A DNA stretch of 64,000 bases from Minwuia thermotolerans (GCA_021604565.1 BQJF01000002.1:53014-117013), one strand, 5' to 3'; counted from the stretch's first letter, positions 45,493 through 56,901 are shown. Notes: generated by a model from the sequence alone, not told the origin. Program-made: numbers and translations.

Positions 45493-46278
45493 ATGGCTGA
45501 AACGACAGATCTGAGCGGGCGCGTGGCGCTGGTCACCGGCGCCGGGTCCGGCATTGGCCGTCAGGCGGCGGAAACCCTGGCAGGTGCCGGGGCCGCCGTG
45601 GCCTGCACCGACATCAACCTGGCCGGTGCACAGGAAACCGCGACGTCCATCGAGGCTGCGGGCGGGCGTGCCATCGCCATCGCCCATGACGTCGTGGAGG
45701 AAGACCAGTGGGAGGCGGCGGTCAAGGCGACCGTCGATGCCCTGGGTGGCCTGCACATCATGGTCAACAATGCCGGTATCGAGCTGGTGAAGATCATTCC
45801 CGATATCTCCACCGCCGATTTCCGGCGTGTCATGGATATCAACGTGCTGGGTGTCTTCCTCGGCATAAAGACCTGCACCGATGCGATGACGGCGTCCGGT
45901 TCCGGCTCCATCATCAACCTGTCCTCGGTCGCGGGTCTGATCGGCGCGCCCCGGCAGGCGGCCTACTGTGCCTCCAAGGGCGCGGTGCGGCTGATGACCA
46001 AGGCAACGGCGCTGGAACTGGCCGGGGCCGGACACCCGATCCGGGTGAACTCCGTGCATCCGGGCATCATCGAGACGCCGATGCTGGAAGACCTGATGAC
46101 CGGCGTGCCGGACGAACAGCGCAACCAGCGGCTGGCGCAGATGAAGGCAAGGCACCCCATCGGTCGCCTGGGCCAGGCCACCGACATCGCCAATGCAATC
46201 CTGTTCCTCGCCTCCGACCTGTCATCCTTCATGACCGGATCGGAAGTCGTCGTCGATGGTGGCATGACCGCGAACTGA
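45493..46278 (+). CDS. Short-chain dehydrogenase/reductase
   Basis: A 261-residue SDR: TGAGSGIG, NNAGIELVKIIPD, catalytic YCASK, and a C-terminal GSEVVVDGGMTAN. The FabG/cyclohexanol-dehydrogenase-like layout does not define a substrate. GGAGGATGCAGC precedes the ATG at 45493. It lies 28 bases after the rhodanese gene and is followed by the palindromic repeat. Confidence 0.88.
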   Translation: MAETTDLSGRVALVTGAGSGIGRQAAETLAGAGAAVACTDINLAGAQETATSIEAAGGRAIAIAHDVVEEDQWEAAVKATVDALGGLHIMVNNAGIELVKIIPDISTADFRRVMDINVLGVFLGIKTCTDAMTASGSGSIINLSSVAGLIGAPRQAAYCASKGAVRLMTKATALELAGAGHPIRVNSVHPGIIETPMLEDLMTGVPDEQRNQRLAQMKARHPIGRLGQATDIANAILFLASDLSSFMTGSEVVVDGGMTAN

Positions 46279-46354
46279 GGCGTTCGAGTTGCCTGATCGT
46301 GCCGGAATTTCCTTCAGGTGGTGATCCTGAACGGGCCCGGATCGGAACCTCCTT

Positions 46355-46493
46355 CTTCCCCCCTTGCGGGGGAAGTGGCCGCGCAGCGGTCGATGGGGGG
46401 TGAAGCCGCAGGCTGCCGGACTGCGATGAGATCACGGCTGTTCGGCTGCGCCGATTCACCCCCATCCCGGCCTTCCCCCGTCGAGGGGGAAGG
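46355..46493. repeat. Complex intergenic palindromic element
   Basis: Three nested or adjacent palindromes fill the gap between convergent genes. Hairpin 1 pairs 46355-46362 with 46368-46375. Hairpin 2 pairs 46471-46479 with 46485-46493. A larger pairing joins 46392-46404 with 46455-46466 with one bulged base. The C-run/G-run hairpin style matches the clean intergenic repeats common in alphaproteobacterial genomes. It may also terminate the two converging transcripts. Confidence 0.8.
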
Positions 46494-46536
46494 AGGCTTG
46501 GCCATTCCGGGACAGGGCGGCAACTGCAGGGTCCGC

Positions 46537-47418
46537 TCAGGCGGCGTCATCCTTGCTGGCCTGCTGCACGTCGAAGATGGAGACGTAACCCTTTGACCAG
46601 TCGGGGGGCATCAGGCAGGGGCGAGGGTCGAAGCGGGCCCATTTGGCCCGCTCACCCCGGACGATGGTGTTGGACAGAGGCAGATTGGCGACGATGCTGG
46701 GTTCCAGCGTCAGTGCGTCGGCAGCCGAATAGGTGTGGAGCAGCAGCGGTCTGACCCGGCTGGAGCGATTGGGTTCGGAGCCGTGCACCATCCGGCAATT
46801 GTGCACGGTGACGGAGCCGCGCGGCCCCTTCAGCCAGGCCACGTCATCCACCGGGACGCGCCCGATGTCCTTTTCGGCGATGTAGCCGGTCCAGTTGCCG
46901 TCCTCCCCGTAGAGGTCAAACAGTTCCGCCTCATGGCTCTTCGGGATGACCCCCATCGGCCCCATCTCGTCATCGACGTCCGACATGTAGAGGCCAATGG
47001 TCAGGGGCGAGTAATTGGTGTGCGGCCAGAACTGGATGTCCTGGTGCCATTTCACCTCTTCTCCCCCGCCCGACCATTTGAAGTTCAGTTTCGAGTGGTG
47101 GTACTTTACATCCGGCCCCAGCAGGTCGGCAGCCAGATCGACGATGGGTCCATCGAAGGCGAATTCGCGATAGACCGGATCATGCTCCGCAGGCTGGGAC
47201 AGACGGCGCAGGCGCGGATTGTCGGCACTGTGGTCAGGCTCGATGTCGAACTTGCCACTGGATTTCGTGATCGTGCGGCTCTCGGCGATGAAGCGGTCGG
47301 TCACTTCCCAGAGCCGGTCCATCCACGCATCCGAAACGAAGTTCTCCAGCAGCAGATAGCCGTTCTCCTCATAGAACGCCTTCTGCTCGGGCGTGATGGT
47401 CTTCAGGCCGTGGGCCAT
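46537..47418 (-). CDS. Phytanoyl-CoA dioxygenase-family protein
   Basis: A 293-residue Fe(II)/2-oxoglutarate-dependent oxygenase. The iron ligands appear as HxD in KWHQDIQFW and a distal His in RMVHGSEPNRS, followed by an Arg-containing segment for 2-oxoglutarate. The N-terminal FYEENGYLLLENF is typical of the family. It probably hydroxylates a small molecule. It is followed by an LLM oxidoreductase on the same strand with a 2-base gap to that gene's stop. Confidence 0.88.
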   Translation of the reverse strand: MAHGLKTITPEQKAFYEENGYLLLENFVSDAWMDRLWEVTDRFIAESRTITKSSGKFDIEPDHSADNPRLRRLSQPAEHDPVYREFAFDGPIVDLAADLLGPDVKYHHSKLNFKWSGGGEEVKWHQDIQFWPHTNYSPLTIGLYMSDVDDEMGPMGVIPKSHEAELFDLYGEDGNWTGYIAEKDIGRVPVDDVAWLKGPRGSVTVHNCRMVHGSEPNRSSRVRPLLLHTYSAADALTLEPSIVANLPLSNTIVRGERAKWARFDPRPCLMPPDWSKGYVSIFDVQQASKDDAA

Positions 47419-47420
47419 GA

Positions 47421-48272
47421 TCAGCTCTCCAGTTCGTCCATCAGCTTCGCATAGCGGTCCAGCACGCCTTCCACCCGATCCGGTGCGGACGTCGGGACAC
47501 CGATGACCGAACGGGCGATGCCCATGTCGCGGTAGCGTTTCAGCAGATCATCGTCCACGTTCACCTGTGCGAAGATCGAGAGTTCGATGGATGCGGGATC
47601 ACGGCCTGCCTCCTCCGCGCGGCGGTGCAGGTCGGCGATGGCGGCGGGCATGTCGTCCAGCAGGACATTGATCGGCATCCAGCCGTCACAGTACCTCACG
47701 ACACGCTGCCTGCCGGTCCCGGTCGCCGAGCCCATGATGATCGGCGGGTGCGGGCGCTGCACCGGCTTGGGGTAGGAGTAGCATTCCTCGATCTTCACGA
47801 ATTCGCCGTCGTAGGAGGCTTTTTCCTCCGTCCAGAGCGCCTTCATTGCTTCCACCTTCTCCCGCAGCACCTTCCAGCGCCGGTCGAAGGGGATGCCGTG
47901 CTGTTCCATTTCTTCGGCGTTCCAGCCGCCGCCGATGCCAAGCAGCACCCGGCCGTTGGAGATCACGTCCAGGGTCGCGACTTCCTTGGCCAGCGTGATC
48001 GGGTCGCGCTGGATGACCAGCGATATGCCGGTGCCGAGTTTCAGGTTCTTCGTCACTGCGGCTGCGGCGCCCAGCGAAACGAAGGGGTCCATCATGCGGT
48101 AATAGGGTTTCGGCAGGTCGCCACCGCCGGGGAACGGGGAGCGGCGGGAGGTCGGAATGTTTGTATGTTCCGGAAACCAGACCGAGTCGTAGTTCCGTTC
48201 CTCCATCATCACCGCCAGGGCATCAGGCCGGATGGAATAGTCGGTATTGTAGCAGAATGCGCCGAGTTTCAT
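47421..48272 (-). CDS. LLM-class flavin-dependent oxidoreductase (F420-type subgroup)
   Basis: A 283-residue luciferase-like monooxygenase fold protein, with MKLGAFCYNT at the start, the SVWFPEHTNIP segment, and GIGGGWNAEEMEQHG typical of the TIGR03619-like F420-dependent subgroup. Whether it uses F420 or FMN is unknown. The frame is open to 48377, but the ATG at 48272 fits the barrel N-terminus. It is upstream of the phytanoyl-CoA-dioxygenase-like gene, probably in one transcript. Confidence 0.87.
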   Translation of the reverse strand: MKLGAFCYNTDYSIRPDALAVMMEERNYDSVWFPEHTNIPTSRRSPFPGGGDLPKPYYRMMDPFVSLGAAAAVTKNLKLGTGISLVIQRDPITLAKEVATLDVISNGRVLLGIGGGWNAEEMEQHGIPFDRRWKVLREKVEAMKALWTEEKASYDGEFVKIEECYSYPKPVQRPHPPIIMGSATGTGRQRVVRYCDGWMPINVLLDDMPAAIADLHRRAEEAGRDPASIELSIFAQVNVDDDLLKRYRDMGIARSVIGVPTSAPDRVEGVLDRYAKLMDELES

Positions 48273-48411
48273 GACTGTCAGGCCTCCCCACCTGTTGTGT
48301 ACTGTGCCAATCGCAGCATGACCTGCCCCCCGGGGCAAGCCCGACCTGCGGCCAGGCTTCTGCGGCAATCGGCGCATCGTGCCCGGGGGTTGGCTGTCCT
48401 ATTTCCGCCTC

Positions 48412-49461
48412 ATGAGCACAGTACAGATCCTGGATCCCTCCCGTCGCGCGGTTGTCACATGGCTGTTCATCGTGGCCGCGCTGGTCTTTCTCATGGTCGT
48501 CGTGGGCGGCATCACGCGGCTGACGGAGTCCGGCCTGTCCATGACAGACTGGCATCCGGTCACTGGCTGGCTGCCGCCCCTGAGCGATGCCGCCTGGCAG
48601 GCGGAGTTCGAAAAGTACAAGGCCTTCCCCGAGTACCAGAAGGTCAATCTCGGCATGAGCCTGGACGAGTTCAGGACAATCTACGCCTGGGAATTCAGCC
48701 ACAGGCTGCTGGGGCGAATCATCGGTCTCGCCTTCTTCGTGCCGATGGCGGTCTTCATGCTGACCGGGCGGATCCGGCGGCGAGAGATTCCCTGGTTCCT
48801 GTTCCTGCTGGTGGCCGGGGGATCACAGGGGGTGCTGGGCTGGTTCATGGTGCAGAGCGGTCTGATCGATCGCCCGGATGTCAGCCAGTACCGGCTGGCG
48901 GCGCATCTGGCGCTCGCATTCGCGATCTATGCCCTGCTGCTCTGGACCGCCTGGTCGGTGCGGGAGGAAGGGCGGGACCGCCGCGCGCTCAGCGGCATGC
49001 GGACACCCGCGATCATCCTCGCGGCGCTGGTCCTGCTGCAGATCGTCATCGGTGCCTTCGTCGCCGGCATCAATGCGGGCCACATCTACAATACCTGGCC
49101 GCTGATGGACGGCGCGCTGGTGCCGGACGGTCTTTTTGCCGGGGGCTCGGGGCTGGCCGCCCTGTTCGACGATCATCTGACCATCCAGTTCGTCCACCGC
49201 ATTCTGGCCTATGCCCTGCTTGGCGTTGCCATCTGGACCATGCTGCGCGGGCGCCGGGTCGGGGGACGGGCGAAACCCGCGTCAATGGGAGTCATGCACG
49301 CCATCGCCCTGCAGATACTGCTGGGCATTGCCACGCTGGTGATGGTGGTGCCGGTCTGGCTGGGTGCGCTCCATCAGGCGACGGCCCTGCTGGTCTGGAC
49401 AGCGGCGCTCTGGCTCGTCCGACTTGCCTGGACCGATGCGCGGGCACGCATCGGCGACTGA
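48412..49461 (+). CDS. ctaA: Heme A synthase (COX15/CtaA type 2)
   Basis: Converts heme O to heme A for cytochrome aa3 oxidases; integral membrane with about eight helices. The 349-residue product has GGITRLTESGLSMTDW after helix 1, EFSHRLLGR and FVHRILAY with the paired conserved histidines, and FIND-type loops including NTWPLMDG. The ATG at 48412 is preferred over 48379. The gene diverges from the LLM gene and ends at a strong terminator. Confidence 0.95.
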   Translation: MSTVQILDPSRRAVVTWLFIVAALVFLMVVVGGITRLTESGLSMTDWHPVTGWLPPLSDAAWQAEFEKYKAFPEYQKVNLGMSLDEFRTIYAWEFSHRLLGRIIGLAFFVPMAVFMLTGRIRRREIPWFLFLLVAGGSQGVLGWFMVQSGLIDRPDVSQYRLAAHLALAFAIYALLLWTAWSVREEGRDRRALSGMRTPAIILAALVLLQIVIGAFVAGINAGHIYNTWPLMDGALVPDGLFAGGSGLAALFDDHLTIQFVHRILAYALLGVAIWTMLRGRRVGGRAKPASMGVMHAIALQILLGIATLVMVVPVWLGALHQATALLVWTAALWLVRLAWTDARARIGD

Positions 49462-49496
49462 TATCCTGCCGCATCTGCCTTGCCCGGGCCTGAACG

Positions 49497-49528
49497 CACC
49501 AGGGCGACCCGGAAGGGTCGCCCTGGTG
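49497..49528. terminator. Terminator hairpin after ctaA
   Basis: A perfect 14-bp stem (49497-49510 with 49515-49528) closes on a GGAA (GNRA-type) tetraloop and is followed by TCTTGAT. It lies between convergent ctaA and the first 104-residue gene, and can serve both. Confidence 0.8.
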
Positions 49529-49555
49529 TCTTGATCCGACAGGTGGGGTCGGGGA

Positions 49556-49870
49556 TCAGCTATTGGTGGCGCCGGCGTCGTCACGTGACTCGAAGCAGCC
49601 GGAGCGGGTGGCGTCTTCCTGGTTGCCGAGCGTGGAGCGGATCTGGGCGCGAACGGCCTTGCAGGCTTCCTCGCTGTCGAAGGTGCCGAAGTAGACATCG
49701 ACATTGCTCTTCAGTTCGCCTTCCCAGTTGCGGGCCTTGTACTGGATGCGGCGGGTGTCATAGGCGGTCAGCCCGGAAGACGGTGCACTGGTCACGTCGA
49801 TGGTGGTGATGGGGCTGTTGTCAGCCGGAACACTCATGCCGGCGGCAGCGGCGATCAGCAGGTAGTACAT
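49556..49870 (-). CDS. Unknown 104-residue protein, tandem paralog A
   Basis: No family recognised. The N-terminus MYYLLIAAAAG is hydrophobic but too short for a typical signal peptide. The core shared with paralog B runs through APSSxLTAYDTRRIQYKARNWExELKS, then VDVYFGTFDS and ACKAVRA, with a second cysteine in SGCFES. The conserved region resembles a small alpha/beta domain with two cysteines that may pair. It is followed upstream by paralog B at a 71-base distance on the same strand. Confidence 0.72.
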   Translation of the reverse strand: MYYLLIAAAAGMSVPADNSPITTIDVTSAPSSGLTAYDTRRIQYKARNWEGELKSNVDVYFGTFDSEEACKAVRAQIRSTLGNQEDATRSGCFESRDDAGATNS

Positions 49871-49941
49871 GGTGTGGTCTCCTTGGTGTTTGTCCGGGCC
49901 TCAGCAGGATCCCGGTCTGATTTCGATCGGTTGGGGAGGTG

Positions 49942-50256
49942 TTACCGGCTGGCGACGATCTGCTTCGATTCGAAACAACCGGAGCGCTTGTCCTCTTCCA
50001 GGCCACGGTCCGCCATTTCGATGCGGATGCGGGCGCGGACGGCCTTGCAGGCTGCCATGCTGTCGAAGGTGCCGAAGTAGACATCGACGTCGCTCTTCAG
50101 TTCCGCTTCCCAGTTGCGTGCCTTGTACTGGATGCGGCGGGTGTCATATGCGGTCAGTTCGGAACTCGGCGCGGTGAACACATCGACCTTGGAGATCGGG
50201 GCATTGTCTGCGGGGATGCTCAGTCCGGTGGCGGCGGCGATCAGCAGGTAATACAT
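49942..50256 (-). CDS. Unknown 104-residue protein, tandem paralog B
   Basis: Same length and layout as paralog A, sharing roughly two thirds of its residues, including both cysteines and the YDTRRIQYKARNWE segment. The frame is open to 50391, but the ATG at 50256 matches paralog A exactly at its start, and GGAG lies upstream. The near-identical start and length show a recent tandem duplication. No function is known; it lies divergently from methylmalonyl-CoA mutase. Confidence 0.72.
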   Translation of the reverse strand: MYYLLIAAATGLSIPADNAPISKVDVFTAPSSELTAYDTRRIQYKARNWEAELKSDVDVYFGTFDSMAACKAVRARIRIEMADRGLEEDKRSGCFESKQIVASR

Positions 50257-50677
50257 GGTTTCAGCTCCTTCATTCCCTCGGTCGCGTCCGGCGACCCTTG
50301 CGTGTCTCGCTCCAACAAACGCAGCTTCCGTGCCAAACGGGGGAGCCGGACGCCGTTTCAGCCGGAAACTGCAGCCAATTTCGCCATTCACGCCCTTGCT
50401 GACACCAGCAGGTCACTGAAAAGTCACAGATATTTTCTTGGCTTCCTGGTGAGTGCTCGGGTGGCTCAGTTCGGAATTCAATCGGTTGTCCCGACTGATT
50501 GCCTGGGCAACAAGTGCCGGGTTTCCCGGGCAAAAGGTGCAATCTGTACAGCCGTGCAGGCGAGTCAGCCGGGGGGAGTCACGATTTGCACCGCAGCCAT
50601 GCGGCAGTCGCTGTGTCTGGCATGTGCGAAACCTGCGCGATATAAACCGGGCAACGGACACGAAGGAGAAGGCGCAC
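50257..50677. other. Intergenic region between paralog B and methylmalonyl-CoA mutase
   Basis: About 420 bases with no credible gene. It must hold the divergent promoters. A candidate -10 TATAAA occurs near 50641. A 7-bp inverted repeat GGTGCAA (50536-50542) / TTGCACC (50586-50592) could mark an operator for a propionate- or methylmalonyl-CoA-type regulator. No cobalamin riboswitch was recognisable. Confidence 0.55.
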
Positions 50678-52831
<2,154 letters not shown>

Positions 52832-52858
52832 CGGCCTGTCTGTCAAACTTGTACAAGC

Positions 52859-52891
52859 TGGGGCGGGTCGCTATGCAGGTGGCCCGCCCCA
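52859..52891. terminator. Hairpin after methylmalonyl-CoA mutase
   Basis: A 9-bp G+C-rich stem, TGGGGCGGG (52859-52867) with CCCGCCCCA (52883-52891), extended by weaker inner pairs. No T-run follows, so it may be a weak terminator or mRNA-stabilising hairpin. Confidence 0.45.
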
Positions 52892-52911
52892 ACCACGTCC
52901 GGACCTGTTGA

Positions 52912-53703
52912 ATGTATCCTGAACCCCGTCATGTCGGCCTGGTCAACTGGATCGGCCTCTGGACCCTCTATGCCAAGGAAGTGCAACGCTTCATGAAGGT
53001 GGCGGGGCAGACGGTGTTCGCGCCCATCGTCACCACCCTGCTGTTCCTGGCGATCTTCACGCTGGCGCTGGGGGACGGCCGGGCGCCGGTTGGCGGTGTC
53101 GCGTTCGAGGTCTTTCTGGCGCCGGGTCTGGTCATGATGGCCGTGACCCAGAACGCCTTTGCCAACAGTTCCTCCGCGCTGCTGATCGCGAAGATCCAGG
53201 GCAATATCGTCGATATCCTGATGCCGCCGCTCAGCGCGGCAGAGCTGCTCGTCGCCTTTGTCGGAGCTTCGGTCACGCGGGGTCTGGCCGTTGCCATTGC
53301 GGTCACGGCGGCGATGACACCCTTCGTCGATCTGCCGTTCTGGTCGATAGGCTGGGGCCTGCTGTTCGTGGTGCTTGCCTCCGTCTTGATGGGGCTGATC
53401 GGTATCCTGACAGGTCTCTGGGCGGACAAGTTCGATCACATGGCCTTCATCACCAACTTCGTCATCACGCCACTTGCGTTTCTCTCGGGTACATTCTATT
53501 CGATCGATCGCCTGCCTGAATTCGCGCAAGGAATAGCGTTCGTGAACCCCTTCTTCTATGCCATCGATGGTTTTCGCCATGCCCTGACCGGGCAGGGTGA
53601 CGTGTCGCTGGTGCTCGGGGGCACGGTGCTGGCCGTCATTGACGTGATTCTGGCCATCTGGGTGCTGGTCCTGTTCCGACGAGGGTACAACCTCAAGGCT
53701 TGA
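52912..53703 (+). CDS. ABC-2 type transporter permease
   Basis: A 263-residue inner-membrane protein with six hydrophobic segments and the ABC-2 permease pattern: YAKEVQRFMKV before helix 1, GLVMMAVTQNAF, and PLAFLSGTFYSIDRLP. No ATP-binding subunit is next to it. In several alphaproteobacteria the same permease precedes argD-argF-hslO, so the position is conserved although the substrate is unknown. It probably pairs with an ATPase encoded elsewhere. Confidence 0.85.
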   Translation: MYPEPRHVGLVNWIGLWTLYAKEVQRFMKVAGQTVFAPIVTTLLFLAIFTLALGDGRAPVGGVAFEVFLAPGLVMMAVTQNAFANSSSALLIAKIQGNIVDILMPPLSAAELLVAFVGASVTRGLAVAIAVTAAMTPFVDLPFWSIGWGLLFVVLASVLMGLIGILTGLWADKFDHMAFITNFVITPLAFLSGTFYSIDRLPEFAQGIAFVNPFFYAIDGFRHALTGQGDVSLVLGGTVLAVIDVILAIWVLVLFRRGYNLKA

Positions 53704-53705
53704 CC

Positions 53706-53723
53706 ATGGGGTGACCGCCCCAT
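53706..53723 (+). terminator. Short hairpin after the ABC permease
   Basis: ATGGGG (53706-53711) pairs with CCCCAT (53718-53723), with a six-base loop, followed by an A/C/T-rich stretch. The stem is short, so it is a weak candidate. Confidence 0.35.
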
Positions 53724-53851
53724 AAAACCTCCCCCTTTCCGTCGGGTCAGCATTGATCTGGCGTCGGGGACCAATCCAGACTTCCAGCCAACCTGTCAGC
53801 CAACCGGAACGGGAGACCTGTTCCCGAAAATCGAGCCCATTGGAGGCCGCC

Positions 53852-55039
53852 ATGATCGATGTCGTGATGCCGACTTACGCAAGAACCCCCGTTTCCTTCG
53901 AACGTGGTGAGGGTGCGCATCTGTACGCGACGGACGGGCGACGTTTCCTGGATTTCGGGTCCGGCATCGCAGTGAGTCTGCTGGGTCACAGCCATCCCGC
54001 GCTGGTCAAGGCCGTGCAGGACCAGGCCGCGAAGCTCTGGCATGTCTCCAACCTCTACGAGGTGCCGGAGCAGAAGGCACTGGCGAAGAAGCTGACCGAC
54101 AACTGCTTTGCCGACACGGTCTTCTTCTGCAATTCGGGTGCGGAAGCGCTGGAGGGTACCATCAAGACGGCGCGGAAATACCATTCCGCCAATGGTGCGC
54201 CGGAGCGTTATCGCATCATCACGTTCGAAGGCGCGTTCCATGGCCGGACGCTGGCCACGATGGCAGCAGGCGGACAGGAGAAGATCCTGGCCGGTTTCGG
54301 CCCGAAGACCGATGGCTTCGATCAGGTGCCATTCGGTGATCTCGCCGCCACGAAGTCCGCCATAGGACCGGAGACAGCCGGAATCCTGGTGGAGCCGATC
54401 CAGGGAGAAGGTGGCGTCCGCATGGCGGAGCATGCCTTCCTGAAGGGACTGCGGAAGCTGTGCGACGACGCCGGTATCCTGTTGCTGATGGACGAGGTCC
54501 AGTGCGGCATGGGGCGGACCGGCAAGCTGTTCGCGCACCAGTGGACCGACATCACGCCTGATGTCATGGGCGTGGCCAAGGGCATTGGTGGCGGGTTCCC
54601 GCTGGGTGCCTTCCTGGCAACGGCGGAAGCCGCAAAGGGCATGGTCGCGGGCAGCCACGGCACCACCTATGGCGGCAACCTGATGGCCATGGCGGCAGGC
54701 AATGCCGTGGCCGACACGGTGCTGGCCGACGGATTCCTAGAGAACGTGCAGCAGATCGCCAATCGCATGAAACAGGGACTGGCGTCCATCAGTGACCGCT
54801 TCCCCACCGTCTTCAAGGGCGTGCGTGGCACCGGCCTGATGCTGGGGCTGGAGTGCGTCATGGTGAACGGAGACGTTGTCGCGGCCCTGCGCGATCAGGG
54901 ACTGCTGACCGTTCCTGCCGGAGACAATGTCGTGCGGATCCTGCCGCCGCTGGTCATCGGTGATGCTGAAATCGATGAGGGACTGGGCATGATCGAGACC
55001 GCGGCCACTGAACTGGCCGGGAAGGCTGCAGCAGGATGA
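53852..55039 (+). CDS. argD: Acetylornithine aminotransferase
   Basis: PLP-dependent class III aminotransferase of arginine biosynthesis (acetylornithine from N-acetylglutamate semialdehyde). The 395-residue protein has the [16 protein letters not shown] opening, [24 protein letters not shown], and PLP-lysine K243 in [20 protein letters not shown] precedes the ATG at 53852; the frame opens at 53753. It overlaps argF by four bases. Confidence 0.95.
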   Translation: MIDVVMPTYARTPVSFERGEGAHLYATDGRRFLDFGSGIAVSLLGHSHPALVKAVQDQAAKLWHVSNLYEVPEQKALAKKLTDNCFADTVFFCNSGAEALEGTIKTARKYHSANGAPERYRIITFEGAFHGRTLATMAAGGQEKILAGFGPKTDGFDQVPFGDLAATKSAIGPETAGILVEPIQGEGGVRMAEHAFLKGLRKLCDDAGILLLMDEVQCGMGRTGKLFAHQWTDITPDVMGVAKGIGGGFPLGAFLATAEAAKGMVAGSHGTTYGGNLMAMAAGNAVADTVLADGFLENVQQIANRMKQGLASISDRFPTVFKGVRGTGLMLGLECVMVNGDVVAALRDQGLLTVPAGDNVVRILPPLVIGDAEIDEGLGMIETAATELAGKAAAG

Positions 55040-55965
55040 GCGCGATCAGGCACTTCCTGAGCATCGAGGACGTTTCCGCGTCGGCGCTGCAGGGCATCAT
55101 CAAGGGCGCGCGCGAACGCAAGGATGCGCGGGCGGGCTGGCCCAAGGGCCGCGTTGATGAGGATCGTCCGCTCGACGGGCACCTGCTGGCGCTGATCTTC
55201 GAGAAGCCGTCCACCCGGACGCGCGTTTCCTTCGATGCGGCCATGCGCCAGCTCGGTGGCCAGACCACGATCCTGAATGCGGGCGAGCTTCAGCTTGGCC
55301 GCGGCGAGACCATCGGCGATACGGCGAAGGTGCTGTCGGCCTATACCGACGGCATCATGATGCGCACGTTCGAACAGGCGAAGCTGGACGAACTGGCCGA
55401 ACAGGCTTCGGTCCCGGTGATCAGCGGCCTGACGGATTCGGGACACCCCTGTCAGTTGATGGCAGATGTGCTGACGCTGGAGGAAAAGCGTGGCGGCGTT
55501 GCCGGGCAGACCATTGCCTGGTCCGGTGACGGCAACAACATGGCCAATTCCTGGATCGAAGGGGCATCCCGCTTCGGCTATCGGCTGCGTCTCGCCTGCC
55601 CGCAGGGGCTGGAACCCGACGCCCGGGTGCTGAAACGCGCCCAGTCGGACGGTGGCGATATCACCCTGACCGACGACCCGCGTGCTGCGGTGGAGGGGGC
55701 GGATTGCGTCGTGGCCGATACCTGGGTGTCGATGGGGGACGAGGACGCGGCGGACCGCCACAATCTGCTGCGCCCTTATCAGGTCGACAGGGAACTGATG
55801 GGGCTGGCCCGGAAGGATGCGGTGTTCATGCACTGCCTGCCTGCGCATCGGGGCGAGGAAGTCACGGCGGAGGTGATCGACGGCCCGCAGTCTGTGGTGT
55901 TCTCGCAGGCCGAGAACCGCGTGCATGCGCAAAAGGGCGTTCTGCTCTGGTGTCTTGGCCGCTGA
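55036..55965 (+). CDS. argF: Ornithine carbamoyltransferase
   Basis: Makes citrulline from ornithine and carbamoyl phosphate. The 309-residue protein carries the carbamoyl-phosphate motif [12 protein letters not shown], the ornithine-side DTWVSMGDE and the C-terminal [11 protein letters not shown]. The ATGA overlap with argD indicates coupled translation. hslO follows after 39 bases. Confidence 0.96.
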   Translation: MSAIRHFLSIEDVSASALQGIIKGARERKDARAGWPKGRVDEDRPLDGHLLALIFEKPSTRTRVSFDAAMRQLGGQTTILNAGELQLGRGETIGDTAKVLSAYTDGIMMRTFEQAKLDELAEQASVPVISGLTDSGHPCQLMADVLTLEEKRGGVAGQTIAWSGDGNNMANSWIEGASRFGYRLRLACPQGLEPDARVLKRAQSDGGDITLTDDPRAAVEGADCVVADTWVSMGDEDAADRHNLLRPYQVDRELMGLARKDAVFMHCLPAHRGEEVTAEVIDGPQSVVFSQAENRVHAQKGVLLWCLGR

Positions 55966-56004
55966 CGCACCTGTCCGGGGTCACTGAATGATGAGGAACA
56001 AGCA

Positions 56005-56901
56005 ATGGCGCAGGCCAAGGCCGCACCGACCGACGACCTGATTCAGCCCTTTCACCTGAACGGGCGGGAGGTGCGGGGGCGCATCATCCGCATGGGATCG
56101 GTGGCACATGCCGTCCTGACCCGCCACAGCCTGCCACCCGCCGCCGCTTCCCTGCTGGGGGAGGCAATGGCCCTGACCGCCATGATGGCCAGCGCCATGA
56201 AGTTCGACGGTATCTTCACCCTGCAGGCGCAGGGCGACGGACCGGCCAAGGTGCTGGTGGCGGACTATCGCAATGGCGGTGACCTGCGGGGGTATATCCG
56301 CCTGTCGGAGTCGTTCGATGCGGTGCGCGACACCAGCGCCGATGGCCTGCTGGGCAAGGGCGTCCTGGCCCTGACGGTCGACCGCGAGGGTGATCACCAG
56401 CGCTATCAGGGCACGGTGGAACTGGAGGGGGACAACCTGTCGAGTTCTGCCGAGTACTATTTCCGCCAGTCGGATCAGCTGCCGAGCCTGTTCCGGCTGT
56501 TCGCGGGGCATGGCCCGGATGGCAACTGGCGTGTCGGCGGCCTGATGCTGCAATCCCTGCCCAAGGACCCGGACGAGGACAAGGCACAGGAAGACTGGAC
56601 ACTCGCGGAAACCCTTGCCGCGACCGTCAAGCCACAGGAACTGCTCGACCCGACGCTTTCTCCGGCGGAGCTGCTGTACCGGCTGTTTCACGAGGATGGC
56701 GTCTGGCTGCATGATGCGACACCGTTGCGGGACCAGTGTACCTGTTCCGTCGAACGCATCACGGAGGTCGTGCAGTCGTTCCCGGAAGACGAGGTGCGGG
56801 ACCTGGCCGTCGATTCCGGGGATGTGTCGGTGGATTGTCAGTTCTGCGGTCGAACCTATAGGCTGCCGCTGGATGCCCTGATTGGAGATTCGAGCACATG
56901 A
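56005..56901 (+). CDS. hslO: Redox-regulated chaperone Hsp33
   Basis: A 298-residue holdase activated by oxidation. The zinc-binding redox switch is intact: CTC at 245-247 and CQFC at 278-281. The core opens with QPFHLNGREVRGRIIRMG. It is on the same strand as argF, as in other alphaproteobacteria, and overlaps the small lipoprotein gene by four bases. Confidence 0.96.
   Translation: MAQAKAAPTDDLIQPFHLNGREVRGRIIRMGSVAHAVLTRHSLPPAAASLLGEAMALTAMMASAMKFDGIFTLQAQGDGPAKVLVADYRNGGDLRGYIRLSESFDAVRDTSADGLLGKGVLALTVDREGDHQRYQGTVELEGDNLSSSAEYYFRQSDQLPSLFRLFAGHGPDGNWRVGGLMLQSLPKDPDEDKAQEDWTLAETLAATVKPQELLDPTLSPAELLYRLFHEDGVWLHDATPLRDQCTCSVERITEVVQSFPEDEVRDLAVDSGDVSVDCQFCGRTYRLPLDALIGDSST

Noticed and set aside
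50257..50677. Cobalamin riboswitch upstream of the B12-dependent mutase
   Set aside because: No B12-box-like sequence or the expected multi-helix layout could be recognised.
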